From the NCBI GenBank assembly GCA_024398875.1, contig JAKSIJ010000016.1:1-64000 (forward strand): DNA of 64,000 bases, in the 5' to 3' direction. This stretch comes from Fibrobacter sp. GTDB lineage: Bacteria; Fibrobacterota; Fibrobacteria; Fibrobacterales; Fibrobacteraceae. Of this stretch, positions 37,496 to 46,735 are shown piece after piece. The notes under the pieces were generated by a model that was not told the origin of the DNA, did no database searches, and was given only the letters and a program-made list of their open reading frames with translations. Numbering within the stretch: position 1 is the stretch's first letter; each line of letters begins with the position of its first letter. Both the position numbers and the translations under genes were made by a program.

Positions 37496-38908
37496 ATGGC
37501 AAAGAAAGTTCAAGATGCTCTCAAAGACATCATCTCCCTCTGCAAGCGCCGCGGATTCATTTTCCCGGGTTCTGAAATTTATGATGGCCTCGCCAACACA
37601 TGGGACTACGGTCCGTATGGCGTGGAACTGAAGCGCAACATCAAGAATCTCTGGTGGAAGAAGTTTGTGACTTCCCGTAAGGATGTGCTGGGCCTCGATA
37701 GCTCCATCCTTTTGAATCCTCGCGTTTGGAAGGCCTCTGGCCACGTGGGCAATTTCAGTGACCCGCTGGTGGACTGCCTCGATTGCCATGAACGCTTCCG
37801 CGCTGACCACCTCTTGGAAGACAAGTTGGGTGAAGGCTGTGCTGCCGGCAAGAACTTTGATGAAATCCACCAGATGATGCTGGACAACAAGATTGAATGC
37901 CCCACATGCGGTAAGGTCAACTGGACCAAGCCTCGCGCCTTCAATCTCATGTTCCAGACGGAAATCGGCGTGATTGAAGGCGAAGGCAATAAGGTTTACC
38001 TCCGTCCGGAAACAGCCCAGGGCATTTTCGTTGACTTCAAGAACATCGTTGACAACGTGCGCCCCCGTATCCCGTTTGGTGTGGGTCAGATTGGTAAGAG
38101 CTTCCGCAATGAAATCACTCCGGGTAACTTCATCTTCCGTACCCGCGAGTTTGAACAGATGGAACTGGAATTCTTCTGTGAACCGGGCACGGAACTGGAT
38201 TGGTACAACTTCTGGCGCAAATACTGCTTTGACTGGCTGGTGAACGACCTCCATGTTACCAAGGAAAAGCTCCGCCTCCGCGAACACGCCAAGGAAGAAC
38301 TGAGCCACTACTCCAATGGTACCACCGATGTGGAATATGACTTCCCGTTTGGTTGGGGCGAACTCTGGGGCATTGCAAGCCGTACCAACTACGACCTCAC
38401 GCAGCACCAGAACGAATCCAAGGTGAAACAGGAATTCATCGACCCGGTGAACAACAAGCGCTATATTCCGTATGTTGTGGAACCGTCCCTCGGTGTGGAA
38501 CGCTTGCTCCTCGTGCTTCTCTGCGATGCTTACGAAGTCCAGAAGCTTGAAAACGATGAACGCACTGTTCTCCACTTTGATCCGAAGATTGCTCCGGTGA
38601 AGGTTGCTGTTCTTCCTTTGGTGAAGAAGGGCAAGGTGAAGGAACAGGCTGAAGAAATTTACAACAAACTTCTCGGTCGCTGGAACGTGGAATATGACGA
38701 AACGCAGTCCATCGGTAAGCGCTATCGCCGTCAGGACGAACTGGGAACGCCGTTCTGCGTCACTGTGGACTTCGACACTGTTGGTGAAGGCGAATGCGAT
38801 CCGGCCAAACTCGGCTTTGTCACTGTTCGTGAACGCGATTCAATGAAGCAGGAACTGGTGAAGATTGACGAACTGGAAGCATACCTGGCTGCAAAGCTCG
38901 GTTGCTGA
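37496..38908 (+). CDS. glyQS: Glycyl-tRNA synthetase, dimeric class II type
   Basis: 470 aa. Class II aaRS of the eukaryote/archaeal-like alpha2 form. Motifs: FIFPGSEIYDGLANTWDYGP, NPRVWKASGHVGNFSDP, LRPETAQGIFVDFKN, GQIGKSFRNEITPGNFIFRT, the class II motif 3 VVEPSLGVERLLL and a C-terminal anticodon-binding domain (~360-470). Two CxxC pairs (DCLDCHERF, CPTCGKVN) mark the zinc-like insertion. Codon use suggests high expression. A terminator follows the stop. Confidence 0.96.
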   Translation: MAKKVQDALKDIISLCKRRGFIFPGSEIYDGLANTWDYGPYGVELKRNIKNLWWKKFVTSRKDVLGLDSSILLNPRVWKASGHVGNFSDPLVDCLDCHERFRADHLLEDKLGEGCAAGKNFDEIHQMMLDNKIECPTCGKVNWTKPRAFNLMFQTEIGVIEGEGNKVYLRPETAQGIFVDFKNIVDNVRPRIPFGVGQIGKSFRNEITPGNFIFRTREFEQMELEFFCEPGTELDWYNFWRKYCFDWLVNDLHVTKEKLRLREHAKEELSHYSNGTTDVEYDFPFGWGELWGIASRTNYDLTQHQNESKVKQEFIDPVNNKRYIPYVVEPSLGVERLLLVLLCDAYEVQKLENDERTVLHFDPKIAPVKVAVLPLVKKGKVKEQAEEIYNKLLGRWNVEYDETQSIGKRYRRQDELGTPFCVTVDFDTVGEGECDPAKLGFVTVRERDSMKQELVKIDELEAYLAAKLGC

Positions 38909-38928
38909 TACGACGCAGAGGAAACTGA

Positions 38929-38960
38929 GAAAAATCTCTCGCTTCGGCGGGAGATTTTTT
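38929..38960. terminator. Terminator after glyQS
   Basis: AAATCTCTCGC - TTCG - GCGGGAGATTT with T-run on the right; also usable by the leftward ogt gene. Confidence 0.88.
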
Positions 38961-39505
38961 TATTCTAGCGCAAGTTCCTGGGGAATGGCTCCTTCCATGC
39001 AGAGCAGACGCCGCTTCAAATCTTGCCCCAGGGTGTAACCGCCAATGTCTCCGCTGCTGCTCACCACGCGGTGACAGGGGAGGATAATCTGTACGGGATT
39101 CTGGTGGAGTGCGTTGCCGACGGAGCGCTCCGCATTAGGGTGCTTGACGTAGTTTGCCAGTTCCTTGTAGGTCCAGGTTTTTCCGTAGGGAATGTCGCGG
39201 ATGGCTTCCAGAACATCACGCTGGAATTCCGTGCCGTAGATTTTCACCGGCACGGTGAACTTCTTCAGCTTTCCTTCCAGATATTGATTCAGTTCCTTCA
39301 CCACCTTGCGGTAGGCGCGGACAACTTTTGCGGGGAGGCCCTTCTCCACATCGGCGCCAGAGTAGACGCTGGCCTTCACGCTGCTGGGAACCACGGGTCC
39401 CGTAAACTTCAAACTACACAAGTCCGACCCTTCGAAAACGAAGGTCCATTCGCCCCACATGTTGCGGTGGTGTATCGTAGTGAATTCGGGTGTGCTGAAG
39501 TCCAT
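38960..39505 (-). CDS. ogt: Methylated-DNA--protein-cysteine methyltransferase
   Basis: 181 aa suicide DNA repair protein removing O6-alkyl groups from guanine. The acceptor motif is ILPCHRVVSSSG with Cys144. FQRDVLEAIRDIPYGKTWTYKELA and the Asn hinge (SVGNALHQNP) are present. It stands between glyQS and the signal-peptidase-like gene. No Ada regulatory domain is fused. Confidence 0.94.
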   Translation of the reverse strand: MDFSTPEFTTIHHRNMWGEWTFVFEGSDLCSLKFTGPVVPSSVKASVYSGADVEKGLPAKVVRAYRKVVKELNQYLEGKLKKFTVPVKIYGTEFQRDVLEAIRDIPYGKTWTYKELANYVKHPNAERSVGNALHQNPVQIILPCHRVVSSSGDIGGYTLGQDLKRRLLCMEGAIPQELALE

Positions 39506-39520
39506 AGCCTTAATATAGCA

Positions 39521-40471
39521 CTAATGTTCGGCAGGTTTCAAAGTCTGTTCGTTGAACTTTAACTTCTTGAACAAGAAATTTCGGGTGCTTTGAGTGGTGA
39601 GTAGGAAATTTCGTGTATTTTTTGTGGCTTTTTTGGAAGAAGCCTTATAAATGCCCAAAATACGGCTTTTGGGGAAGTATCCTAGTTCTCTAGAGTCGGG
39701 GCAGTGGGCCCCCTGTTCGCATACCAAAAAATAGTAGTCCTCGTTTGCCACAACGTATTCGATGGAGGTGGAGTCGCTTGCGCGGTAGAAGTTGCGCTTG
39801 ATTTTATAGGGCTGGGTTCCGGACTCCCGCCTGAAAATCTGGAGTTCCAAAAGGTAGCGATCTTGCCAGGGGAGGGTACTTACCTCCTGCAGGCTCACCT
39901 GGCGGTTCCCCAGTTTGCATGCGCCGATTTTTTCCAGAGGCATTTCCTTCTCGCCTTGCCACAGGCTGGTTTGGATGTAGAAGTCTTCGCCCTGGTCGCT
40001 GAGAATGCTGAGGAAGTAGTCCTCTTCAATGTCATTCAGTTTGTTGTGCCAGAGGGTATCGCCTTTTTGTGGAATGCGGAAGGCTCTGGATTCGATGAAG
40101 ATGTTTTCCTCTTTCCAGCGGAAGGAGGTTCGCTTGGATTTAAAGCGACCTTTGTTTGAAATGGAAATTTTATCTCCAGGCATACCCACAATTTTTCGAA
40201 TCATGGATTCTTCGTTGCGGAGTTCCGCCCAGACAAAGTCGTTTACGTTCAGCTTTTCAAGGCAGAGGGGAAGCTTGCACATCCACACGATTTCGTGTTC
40301 GTGGAATTTGGGATACATAGTGCCGTCGTTCAAACGCAGGGGCTCAAAGGCATAGTAACGCAGCGCCATGGCCACTCCAAAAAACAAAATCACCACAAAT
40401 CCCAAAAACATCACATGGGACTTGGAACTTTTCCGCTGGAGTTTCTTGACAATGCGTTTTAGACTGGCCAT
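39521..40471 (-). CDS. Signal peptidase I-like protein lacking the Ser/Lys dyad
   Basis: 316 aa. One N-terminal membrane helix (~20-37) leads into an S26-type fold. Box B, normally PSGSMxPTL, reads NDGTMYPKF, so the nucleophilic Ser is Thr51. Box D, normally KRxxGLPGD, reads RKIVGMPGD, so the catalytic Lys position is Arg92 (Lys93 is one residue later). Later family segments (YFLVCEQGAHCPDSRELGYFP) are recognisable but also altered. It lies 23 bp after lepA, the classical lepB position. It may be an inactive paralogue, a variant protease, or use a shifted Lys; another signal peptidase is expected elsewhere in the genome. Confidence 0.8.
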   Translation of the reverse strand: MASLKRIVKKLQRKSSKSHVMFLGFVVILFFGVAMALRYYAFEPLRLNDGTMYPKFHEHEIVWMCKLPLCLEKLNVNDFVWAELRNEESMIRKIVGMPGDKISISNKGRFKSKRTSFRWKEENIFIESRAFRIPQKGDTLWHNKLNDIEEDYFLSILSDQGEDFYIQTSLWQGEKEMPLEKIGACKLGNRQVSLQEVSTLPWQDRYLLELQIFRRESGTQPYKIKRNFYRASDSTSIEYVVANEDYYFLVCEQGAHCPDSRELGYFPKSRILGIYKASSKKATKNTRNFLLTTQSTRNFLFKKLKFNEQTLKPAEH

Positions 40472-40494
40472 AAAGGAATGCCCCGCATTGGCTG

Positions 40495-42315
40495 TTAATC
40501 GCCGCTACCGTTGGAATCGTCGGAGAGGGAGAGGACTGCCAGGAACGCCTTCTGCGGCACTTCCACGCTACCGATGCTCTTCATGCGCTTCTTGCCTTCC
40601 TTCTGCTTTTCAAGGAGCTTCCTCTTACGGGTGATGTCGCCGCCGTAGCACTTGGCCAGCACGTCCTTACGCACAGCCTTCACGGTACTGCGGCTGATGA
40701 TTTTACCGCCGATGGCACCCTGGATGGCCACGTCGAACTGCTGGCGCGGAATGAGGTCCTTCAGCTTCACGCAGATGGCGTTGGCGTAGGTGGTGGCCTT
40801 GTCCCGATGGATGATGACGGAGAAGGCGTCCACCGGGTCTCCGTTCAGGAGGATGTCCAGCTTCACCAGATTGTTCTGGCGGTATTCGCTGGGGGCGTAG
40901 TCCAAGCCTGCGTAGCCGCGGCTTACGGACTTGAGCCTGTCATAGAAGTCGAACATGATTTCGGCCAGGGGAAGATCGTACTTGAGGATGACCTTCTGTT
41001 CGTCGATGTATTCCATGGTCTCGAACTCACCGCGCTTTTCGGTGCAGAGCGTCATGAGGGCACCCACATAATCCTTAGGTGTGAAAATCTGAGCTTTCAC
41101 ATAAGGCTCTTCAATGTGGTCGTAGCGGCTGGCGTCGGGGAGCTTGGAGGGGCTTTCGATGCGGACCATGGTACCATCGCTCATGAACACGTGGTATTCC
41201 ACGTTGGGGACGGTGGTGATGATGTCCACATTGAATTCGCGGTCCAGGCGCTCCTGCACGATTTCCATGTGGAGAAGTCCCAGGAAGCCGGTACGGAATC
41301 CAAAGCCCAAAGCCTCGGAGGTTTCGGGTTCCCAAGTGAGGGCGGAGTCGTTCAAGCGCAACTTCTCCAGAGCCTCGCGCAAGTTTTTGTAATCTTCCGG
41401 ATCAATGGGGTAGATGCCGGAATAGATCATGGGGAGGATGTCTTTGTAGCCGGGGAGAGCTTCTGTTGCCGGGTTGGCGGCGTCCGTCAGGGTGTCGCCG
41501 ATTTTTACATCGCTGATGGTCTTCACGTTGGCAAGCACATAGCCTACCATGCCTTCCGTGAGTTCCGGTCTCGGGTCCCGGCGCATGCTGAAGGTTCCAA
41601 CCTCGGTCACCACATACTCGCCGCCGGTCTTCATCATGCGGATTTTCATGCCGGCCTTGAGGCTGCCTTCTACAATGCGGATGTAGTTAATCACGCCACG
41701 GTAGCTGTCGTAGACGGAGTCAAAAATCAGGGCCTTCAAGGGCTTTCCACTATCGCCCTTGGGTGCGGGAATCTCGTCCACAATCTTGTCCAGCACGGAT
41801 TCCACATTGAGACCAGTCTTTGCGGAAATGCGGGGGATGGAATCCGGGTCGTAACCCAGCAAATCTCCCACCAATTGGGCCACATGGTCAGGCTGTGCAC
41901 CTGGCAGGTCCACCTTGTTCAAAACAGGAATGATGGTCAAATCGTTTTCGATGGCGAGGTACAGATTACTGAGGGTCTGGGCCTCGATGCCTTGGCTCGC
42001 GTCCACTACCAGGATTGCTCCTTCGCAGGCCGCCAGGGAGCGGCTCACCTCGTAGGTGAAGTCCACATGCCCCGGAGTGTCAATCATGTTCAGGATATAT
42101 TCCTGCCCATCTTTCTCGTACACCATACGGATGGCGTGAGCCTTGATGGTGATGCCCCTTTCCCTTTCCAAATCCATATCGTCCAGGAGCTGGTTGGTCA
42201 TTTCGTTTTTCGAAACGGTCTTGGTCAGTTCGATAAGGCGGTCGGCCAGGGTGGATTTGCCATGGTCGATGTGGGCGATAATGCTGAAATTTCGAATGTT
42301 GTTGTTCTGGGGCAT
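40495..42315 (-). CDS. lepA: Elongation factor 4 (LepA)
   Basis: 606 aa translational GTPase. G1 [15 protein letters not shown]2/G3 region ([20 protein letters not shown]), G4 NKVDLPGA. The LepA-specific C-terminal domain is present ([40 protein letters not shown]). It is thought to back-translocate or remodel stalled ribosomes. It is followed on the same strand by the signal-peptidase-like gene. Confidence 0.96.
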   Translation of the reverse strand: MPQNNNIRNFSIIAHIDHGKSTLADRLIELTKTVSKNEMTNQLLDDMDLERERGITIKAHAIRMVYEKDGQEYILNMIDTPGHVDFTYEVSRSLAACEGAILVVDASQGIEAQTLSNLYLAIENDLTIIPVLNKVDLPGAQPDHVAQLVGDLLGYDPDSIPRISAKTGLNVESVLDKIVDEIPAPKGDSGKPLKALIFDSVYDSYRGVINYIRIVEGSLKAGMKIRMMKTGGEYVVTEVGTFSMRRDPRPELTEGMVGYVLANVKTISDVKIGDTLTDAANPATEALPGYKDILPMIYSGIYPIDPEDYKNLREALEKLRLNDSALTWEPETSEALGFGFRTGFLGLLHMEIVQERLDREFNVDIITTVPNVEYHVFMSDGTMVRIESPSKLPDASRYDHIEEPYVKAQIFTPKDYVGALMTLCTEKRGEFETMEYIDEQKVILKYDLPLAEIMFDFYDRLKSVSRGYAGLDYAPSEYRQNNLVKLDILLNGDPVDAFSVIIHRDKATTYANAICVKLKDLIPRQQFDVAIQGAIGGKIISRSTVKAVRKDVLAKCYGGDITRKRKLLEKQKEGKKRMKSIGSVEVPQKAFLAVLSLSDDSNGSGD

Positions 42316-42363
42316 AAGATAACGCTAGAATTTTTCTCCAAATATAAAAAAAGCTATATTCTG

Positions 42364-42392
42364 TTGACATTTTAGGAATCCAATTCGATAAA
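42364..42392 (+). promoter_or_regulatory. Promoter of the cyclophilin gene
   Basis: TTGACA (42364-42369), 17-bp spacer, GATAAA (42387-42392), then GTAGGA before the ATG. Confidence 0.6.
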
Positions 42393-42403
42393 AAAGTAGG
42401 ATT

Positions 42404-42943
42404 ATGGTTTTATTGAGAAGAACGTTGGTTGCTTCGGTGCTTTTGCTCTCACTGGGGTGCTCTTTGGCTTTTGCCGAAGGGAAAGTTTTCAATAAGGACT
42501 ATTCCGGCGTTTCTGAAATTCAGGCGGTCATCACCACCCATGAAGGGGAGATTGTGGTGAGTTTGGATTTTAAGGCCGCACCCAATACAGTTGCGAATTT
42601 TGTGGAGCTTGCGAATAAGGGATTTTATGATGGGCTCACGTTCCATCGCGTGATACCGGGTTTCATGATTCAGGGGGGAGACCCGGAAGGAAATGGCACC
42701 GGTGGCCCAGGATATACGATTGATGACGAGATTAGCGAATTGAAGCATGAGACTGGTGTGATTGCCATGGCCAATCGTGGCCCCAATACCAACGGCTCCC
42801 AGTTCTATATTACCCAGACGTCTCAGCCTCATCTGGATGGCAAGTATACTGTTTTCGGCAAAGTTTTGAGCGGTCATGATGTTGTTTGCCGCATTGAGCC
42901 GAACGATCCGATTTTAACAATCAAGATAGTGGAAAAGAAGTGA
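42404..42943 (+). CDS. Exported cyclophilin-type peptidyl-prolyl isomerase
   Basis: 179 aa. A signal peptide precedes the domain ([15 protein letters not shown]; the Cys makes a lipobox-like reading possible, but AFA|E cleavage is also plausible). The cyclophilin core is intact: [30 protein letters not shown], then [24 protein letters not shown]. It probably folds proteins in the periplasm. The next gene begins 1 bp after its stop. Confidence 0.9.
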   Translation: MVLLRRTLVASVLLLSLGCSLAFAEGKVFNKDYSGVSEIQAVITTHEGEIVVSLDFKAAPNTVANFVELANKGFYDGLTFHRVIPGFMIQGGDPEGNGTGGPGYTIDDEISELKHETGVIAMANRGPNTNGSQFYITQTSQPHLDGKYTVFGKVLSGHDVVCRIEPNDPILTIKIVEKK

Positions 42944-42944
42944 T

Positions 42945-44120
42945 ATGAGTTCTAAGAAAGTGAGTCCTGCAAAGAAACCCGCAAAGGCAGTGCCGGCTAA
43001 GAAGGCCGCTCCTGCAAAGAAAGCTCCGGTGAAAGCTGCTGCAAAAACTGCGCCAGCGAAGAAGGCTCCGGCTAAGAAGGCTGCTCCCGCGAAGAAGGTT
43101 TCGGCGAAATCAGCTGCAAAACCTGCGCCAGCTAAGAAGGCTCCGGCGAAGTCTGCGGCAAAGGCTGCTCCGGCCAAAAAGGCTGCGGCAAAGCCTGCTC
43201 CCGCGAAAAAGGCTCCGGCGAAGAAGGCTCCGGCAAAGGTCGCTCCTGCAAAAAAGGCTCCAGCTAAGAAAGTTGTTGCTCCTGCAAAAAAGGCTGCCGC
43301 TCCGGTGAAGAAATCCGCTGCGGTGAAGGCTTCGCCGGCTAAAAAGGCTCCTGCGAAGAAACCTGTGGTGCCCGCCAAGAAGGCTGCTCCTGCAAAGGCA
43401 GTTCCTGCGAAAAAGGCTCCGGTAAAGGCAGCGCCAGCAAAAAAAGTAGAGGCTCCTGCTAAGAAGTCAGCTCCGGTCAAGGCAGTGCCTGCGAAGGTTA
43501 CTCCTGCCAAGAAAGCTGCTGCAAAGGTGGCTCCAGCTAAAGCTGCTACAATTGAGGAACCCGTCGTAGACAATAAGGATAAGGCTGGCAAGAAGGCTCC
43601 CAAGGTTCTTCCCCCGTTCTCCATCTTGCTGGAAGGTGCCAATTACAGGCTTGCAAAGTCCATCATGTTCTATGAAGTGGATGAGCACGAAGATGGTGCC
43701 AACAAGAAGAAGGTTTCTTCTGAACTGAAGCAGCTTGAAAAGAAGCCTACGTCTTCCATCCGTCGCAAGGCCTCCCTTGCCGAAGAAACTCAGGAAGAGT
43801 TGACGGAACGTATTCTTAAGGAATTGGAAGAACAGAATTTGGCTTTCACTCGCGAAGCTGCAACTCAGATTTGCACGCGTTGCAACAAGAATCTTGTTTC
43901 TCCAGAATTCTGGGTGGACAAGCACTTGGGCTATTGCGAAGAATGTGCCGCCATCCTCAAACTCGGTCAATCCAAAGAAGCTCGCAAGGTGGAATACCAG
44001 TTGGGTGCCATGAATGGTGATTCTCTGGATGAAGCTGAGGATGAAGAAGATTTCGGCGCAGGTCCTGATGCTGCAGATTTGAGAGAAGCGGAAGAGGATC
44101 TGGAAGAAATGGACGATTAA
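42945..44120 (+). CDS. Histone H1-like Lys/Ala/Pro repeat protein with zinc-finger C-terminus
   Basis: 391 aa. About residues 1-205 are a repetitive AKKAP / PAKK / APAK array, very basic like the tail of histone H1 or bacterial HC1/AlgP. The C-terminal half is acidic to neutral. It has a predicted coiled coil ([16 protein letters not shown]) and a four-Cys finger, CTRCNKN...CEEC, in the region resembling DksA/TraR zinc fingers, and ends in a Glu/Asp-rich tail. This suggests nucleoid or rRNA/RNAP-related binding, but function is unproven. No DksA-type acidic hairpin tip is evident. A terminator follows. Confidence 0.8.
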   Translation: MSSKKVSPAKKPAKAVPAKKAAPAKKAPVKAAAKTAPAKKAPAKKAAPAKKVSAKSAAKPAPAKKAPAKSAAKAAPAKKAAAKPAPAKKAPAKKAPAKVAPAKKAPAKKVVAPAKKAAAPVKKSAAVKASPAKKAPAKKPVVPAKKAAPAKAVPAKKAPVKAAPAKKVEAPAKKSAPVKAVPAKVTPAKKAAAKVAPAKAATIEEPVVDNKDKAGKKAPKVLPPFSILLEGANYRLAKSIMFYEVDEHEDGANKKKVSSELKQLEKKPTSSIRRKASLAEETQEELTERILKELEEQNLAFTREAATQICTRCNKNLVSPEFWVDKHLGYCEECAAILKLGQSKEARKVEYQLGAMNGDSLDEAEDEEDFGAGPDAADLREAEEDLEEMDD

Positions 44121-44186
44121 TCGTCATGCTTTAATGCCGCGCGATATTCTGTGCGATATAGCATGCGTTAGTTTAGATAAAATTTA

Positions 44187-44221
44187 AAGACCGGGCAGTT
44201 GAATACTGGACCCGGCCTTTT
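44187..44221 (+). terminator. Terminator after the H1-like gene
   Basis: AGACCGGG ... CCCGGCCT with a 15-nt loop, followed by a T-run. A few bases beyond the stem could extend it. Confidence 0.75.
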
Positions 44222-44286
44222 TGTGTTGTGGAATGACGCAAGCGGCTTGGGTTGCCGCAGCGACATTTAGTTTAGTTGCTGCGGAG

Positions 44287-44934
44287 TTAGTTTACCTTGC
44301 GCATTACGCCGATGACACGCCCGGCAATGGAGAAATCCTTCTCCTTGTTCACGATGATGGGGCGGTATTTGGGGTTTGCAGGACGCAGCTCAATATGGTC
44401 GGAGAGAGGCTGATAGTATTTTACGGTAGCCTCATTGTCAATCTGGGCAACAATGATTTCACCCCGTTCAGCGGACTTCTGCTGGCGTGCAAAAATCAAG
44501 TCGCCATCAAAAATACCGGCGTTGATCATGGAATCACCGCGGACGCGGAGGGCGAACACATCGCTACGGCAGGCGAGGAAGTCTCTGTCGATGGTGACGG
44601 TGCCTTCCAGGTTCTGTACCGCGAGAATCGGCGTACCTGCGGCCACGCGGCCCACGATGGGAATCTCGATGGTGTTGGTGGGAGTCTGGGCGGCCTTTGC
44701 GTCTTCTTCATTCACGATTTCGATGCCGCGGCTCAGGCGAGGGGAGCGGTTGATGTAGCCCTTCTTGATGAGGGCGGCGAGAATGGAGCGGACGCCATTG
44801 GTGGAGGAAATTTCGAAGCGGTTGCCGATTTCGCGGACGGTAGGCGGCATCCGGTTTTCCTGGGAATACTGCTTGATGTATTCGTAGATTTCTTCCTGGC
44901 GAGCGGTGAGCTCTTTCTTCTTGTTCTGTTCCAT
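44287..44934 (-). CDS. lexA: LexA repressor
   Basis: 215 aa SOS repressor/autoprotease. N-terminal winged helix ([24 protein letters not shown]), cleavage site Ala99-Gly100 in VGRVAAGTP, catalytic Ser135 ([10 protein letters not shown]) and Lys172. When RecA is activated, self-cleavage lifts repression. Two TGCA-N6-TGCA boxes at 44983 and 45014 in its upstream region match the type described for Fibrobacter LexA, so it is presumably self-regulated. Confidence 0.95.
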   Translation of the reverse strand: MEQNKKKELTARQEEIYEYIKQYSQENRMPPTVREIGNRFEISSTNGVRSILAALIKKGYINRSPRLSRGIEIVNEEDAKAAQTPTNTIEIPIVGRVAAGTPILAVQNLEGTVTIDRDFLACRSDVFALRVRGDSMINAGIFDGDLIFARQQKSAERGEIIVAQIDNEATVKYYQPLSDHIELRPANPKYRPIIVNKEKDFSIAGRVIGVMRKVN

Positions 44935-44982
44935 AATGAACCTCCCAAAATCGGGCTAAATTGTTGTCATTTATAAATATAG

Positions 44983-44996
44983 TGCAATTTTGTGCA
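44983..44996 (-). promoter_or_regulatory. LexA box 1
   Basis: TGCAATTTTGTGCA, a 14-bp near-palindrome. From memory, the published F. succinogenes LexA site is TGCNC-N4-GTGCA, which this closely resembles. It lies about 50 bp before lexA. Confidence 0.75.
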
Positions 44997-45013
44997 ATTG
45001 TCAATAGGTTCAC

Positions 45014-45027
45014 TGCACAAAAATGCA
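45014..45027 (-). promoter_or_regulatory. LexA box 2
   Basis: TGCACAAAAATGCA; its reverse complement TGCATTTTTGTGCA differs from box 1 by one base. It is centred 31 bp (about three helical turns) from box 1. Confidence 0.75.
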
Positions 45028-45103
45028 TTTTCTTGGATGGCTCTGTCAAGCCAATTCGTACGCGGGCCCACTTCGCATCCATAAGTTTGCATAGGAGGGG
45101 CGC

Positions 45104-45275
45104 GCTCTGTCGGGCCTGGCTGTACATTCCTAAAACCGGTCCGCTAATAAAGATTTGCGGAAATCCAACCAAAAATGCGGTTTTGTTTATAAATATCTAC
45201 GGAAAGGGAGCTTACGAAACAGGAAACATTTGCTATGGCGCCCGATTTGTACAGATTGGCCTAGCAGAGCCGGTT
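45104..45275 (+). repeat. Structured repeat copy A (large inverted repeat)
   Basis: The arms 45104-45125 and 45249-45270 pair in three blocks separated by 3-nt internal loops: GCTCTG/CAGAGC, GGCC/GGCC and CTGTAC/GTACAG. The right-hand portion (about 45229-45275) recurs almost unchanged at 48474-48520 (copy B). The 123-nt loop has no recognised gene. Confidence 0.75.
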
Positions 45276-45469
45276 GCATAACTGACGTTGTCACCATTAG
45301 AAGTTAAAAATCTCATGTAACTGGACACGAAATCGACCGTTGGTGTGGGATACCGTTAGCTATAGGCTGAGCCATATGCCCTTAACACTTGGCTTGAACT
45401 AAGAGATGTTCGAAGGAACTTTGTTCGGCTTTGATATTGGACTCCATTTAGGTATTTTGCGACGATGAA
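45276..45469. other. Intergenic region, nothing recognised
   Basis: Runs from repeat copy A to the end of the LysR gene. No convincing coding frame, terminator or RNA gene was seen. Confidence 0.5.
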
Positions 45470-46360
45470 TTAAATGTTCTTTTGCTTCCAGCGCTTCTTG
45501 GGATCGTATTTCAGCAAGAAGTTGAAGAACTCGTCTGTACACGTACTGTCCTGCTTGTTCTTGCGATAGGAAATCACGATATCGCGCTTGAAGTTACTGT
45601 CTGTAATTTCAAGAAGTTTGACTTTCTTGTGATCCATCTTTCCCCAGGTGACTTCAGGCCAGAAACAAACTCCGATGCCTCCGGCGACGGCTTCCTTGAT
45701 TGCTGCGGAACTGTCGCTTTCGAAGGTGATTTGAGGATTGAACCCGATCTTTTCGCAAAGTTCATTGCAAATTTTACGATATTGCTTGGAACCATAGAGA
45801 CGTATGAACTTTTCCTCAACGTCAAACAAGGAAACGGAGGACATCTTCTTGTACTTCGCTGTGTTAGGAACGGCTAGATAAATTTTTTCGGAACGGACGA
45901 AAAGTTCGTCGTTCTTGTAACTGTCAAGTTCCGGCTTGTATGTACTGAACGTTCTTACGCAAAAATCATACAGGTCGGTTTCCTTATTTTGCAACATGTC
46001 AATGTTGATGTAGGGGTGTGTTTGCTTGTACTCAATAACGACGTTTGTAATAAGGGCCGATGCTGCAAGAACGTTCAGTTTGATGTTGTTTTTCTGCTTA
46101 TTGGATATTTCCTGCAGTTTGACAGGAAGAGCAATCATCTCGTTGTAGATGGGTTGCAACTGCTCGTAGAAATACTTTCCGCTTTCGGTAAGTTTGATGT
46201 TTCGACCGGATGTTTTGAACAATGATACTCCCAGTTCGTCTTCAAGTTTGTGTATAGCTTGAGTAAGAGCGGGCTGTACGATGCAAAGTTTCTTGGCACT
46301 TTGGGTCACGTGCTCGTTCTTTGCGACTTCTAGAAAATATTTGAGCTGCGTAAGTTCCAT
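45470..46360 (-). CDS. LysR-family transcriptional regulator
   Basis: 296 aa from ATG at 46360 (MELTQLKYFLEVAKNEH). The N-terminal winged helix (VTQSAKKLCIVQPALTQAIHKLEDELGVSLF) is canonical. The remaining ~230 residues form the periplasmic-binding-protein-like effector domain. A 15-codon extension is possible but lacks support. It is divergent from a transporter gene; two dyads (46417-46434 and 46472-46486) lie between them. It probably senses a metabolite and controls the transporter. Confidence 0.9.
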   Translation of the reverse strand: MELTQLKYFLEVAKNEHVTQSAKKLCIVQPALTQAIHKLEDELGVSLFKTSGRNIKLTESGKYFYEQLQPIYNEMIALPVKLQEISNKQKNNIKLNVLAASALITNVVIEYKQTHPYINIDMLQNKETDLYDFCVRTFSTYKPELDSYKNDELFVRSEKIYLAVPNTAKYKKMSSVSLFDVEEKFIRLYGSKQYRKICNELCEKIGFNPQITFESDSSAAIKEAVAGGIGVCFWPEVTWGKMDHKKVKLLEITDSNFKRDIVISYRKNKQDSTCTDEFFNFLLKYDPKKRWKQKNI

Positions 46361-46416
46361 GCTAACAAATATAGGCAAATGTGATTGATTCTCAAGAGTA
46401 ATCAATTATAAAATCA

Positions 46417-46486
46417 TTTTATCAATTGATAAAAATAAATGATGGATTGTAAAAATACATATCATAAAAAGTTATCAATATGATAA
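46417..46486. promoter_or_regulatory. Two LysR-type operator dyads
   Basis: A perfect 18-bp palindrome TTTTATCAATTGATAAAA at 46417-46434 and a related TTATCA-ATA-TGATAA at 46472-46486, both containing the TTATCAAT core. The region is very AT-rich. Confidence 0.6.
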
Positions 46487-46503
46487 AAACAAAATATTAG
46501 TCA

Positions 46504-46541
46504 AAAAAGACAAATCCAACTAGATTTGGCTTGTCTTTAAA
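46504..46541 (+). terminator. Hairpin with T-run in the lysR-aspT spacer
   Basis: AAAGACAA-ATCC ... GATTTG-gc-TTGTCTTT, followed by T/A-rich sequence. It could be an attenuator or terminator upstream of the small lipoprotein frame. Confidence 0.4.
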
Positions 46542-46571
46542 AACAGCCGATAGCTAAATAAGGATTAAAAA

Positions 46572-46676
46572 ATGAAAAAAATGTTTTTCCTTGCCACTGC
46601 AACTGTTGCTCTCGCTCTTACCGCTTGCGATAAGGCTAATTCCTGTTTTTATAACGAAACAGCAAATACCCTATGA
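46572..46676 (+). CDS. 34-aa lipoprotein frame, possibly truncated
   Basis: Reads MKKMFFLATATVALALTACD as a clean lipoprotein signal and lipobox, then only 14 more residues before TGA. TAAGGA precedes the ATG. The frame ends just where a 'gagttatgaattacgag' repeat begins (46680-46695), so a once longer lipoprotein may have been cut short by repeat insertion or deletion. A real small lipoprotein is the alternative. Confidence 0.5.
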   Translation: MKKMFFLATATVALALTACDKANSCFYNETANTL

Positions 46677-46735
46677 GGTATGAGTTATGAATTACGAGAG
46701 TGATAATAAATCATAATAAAAATCGGGGTTTTCCT

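Noticed and set aside
42914-43642. 242-aa Ala/Gly/Phe-rich frame antisense to the H1-like gene
   Set aside because: It mirrors the Lys/Ala/Pro repeat on the other strand; low complexity explains it.
45104-45275. Integron attC sites flanking the LysR unit
   Set aside because: The expected R'/R'' core triplets were not found, and no integrase is present.
44961-45281. 106-aa frame on the plus strand through the lexA operator region and repeat copy A
   Set aside because: It spans LexA boxes and the structured repeat and has no family resemblance; likely chance.
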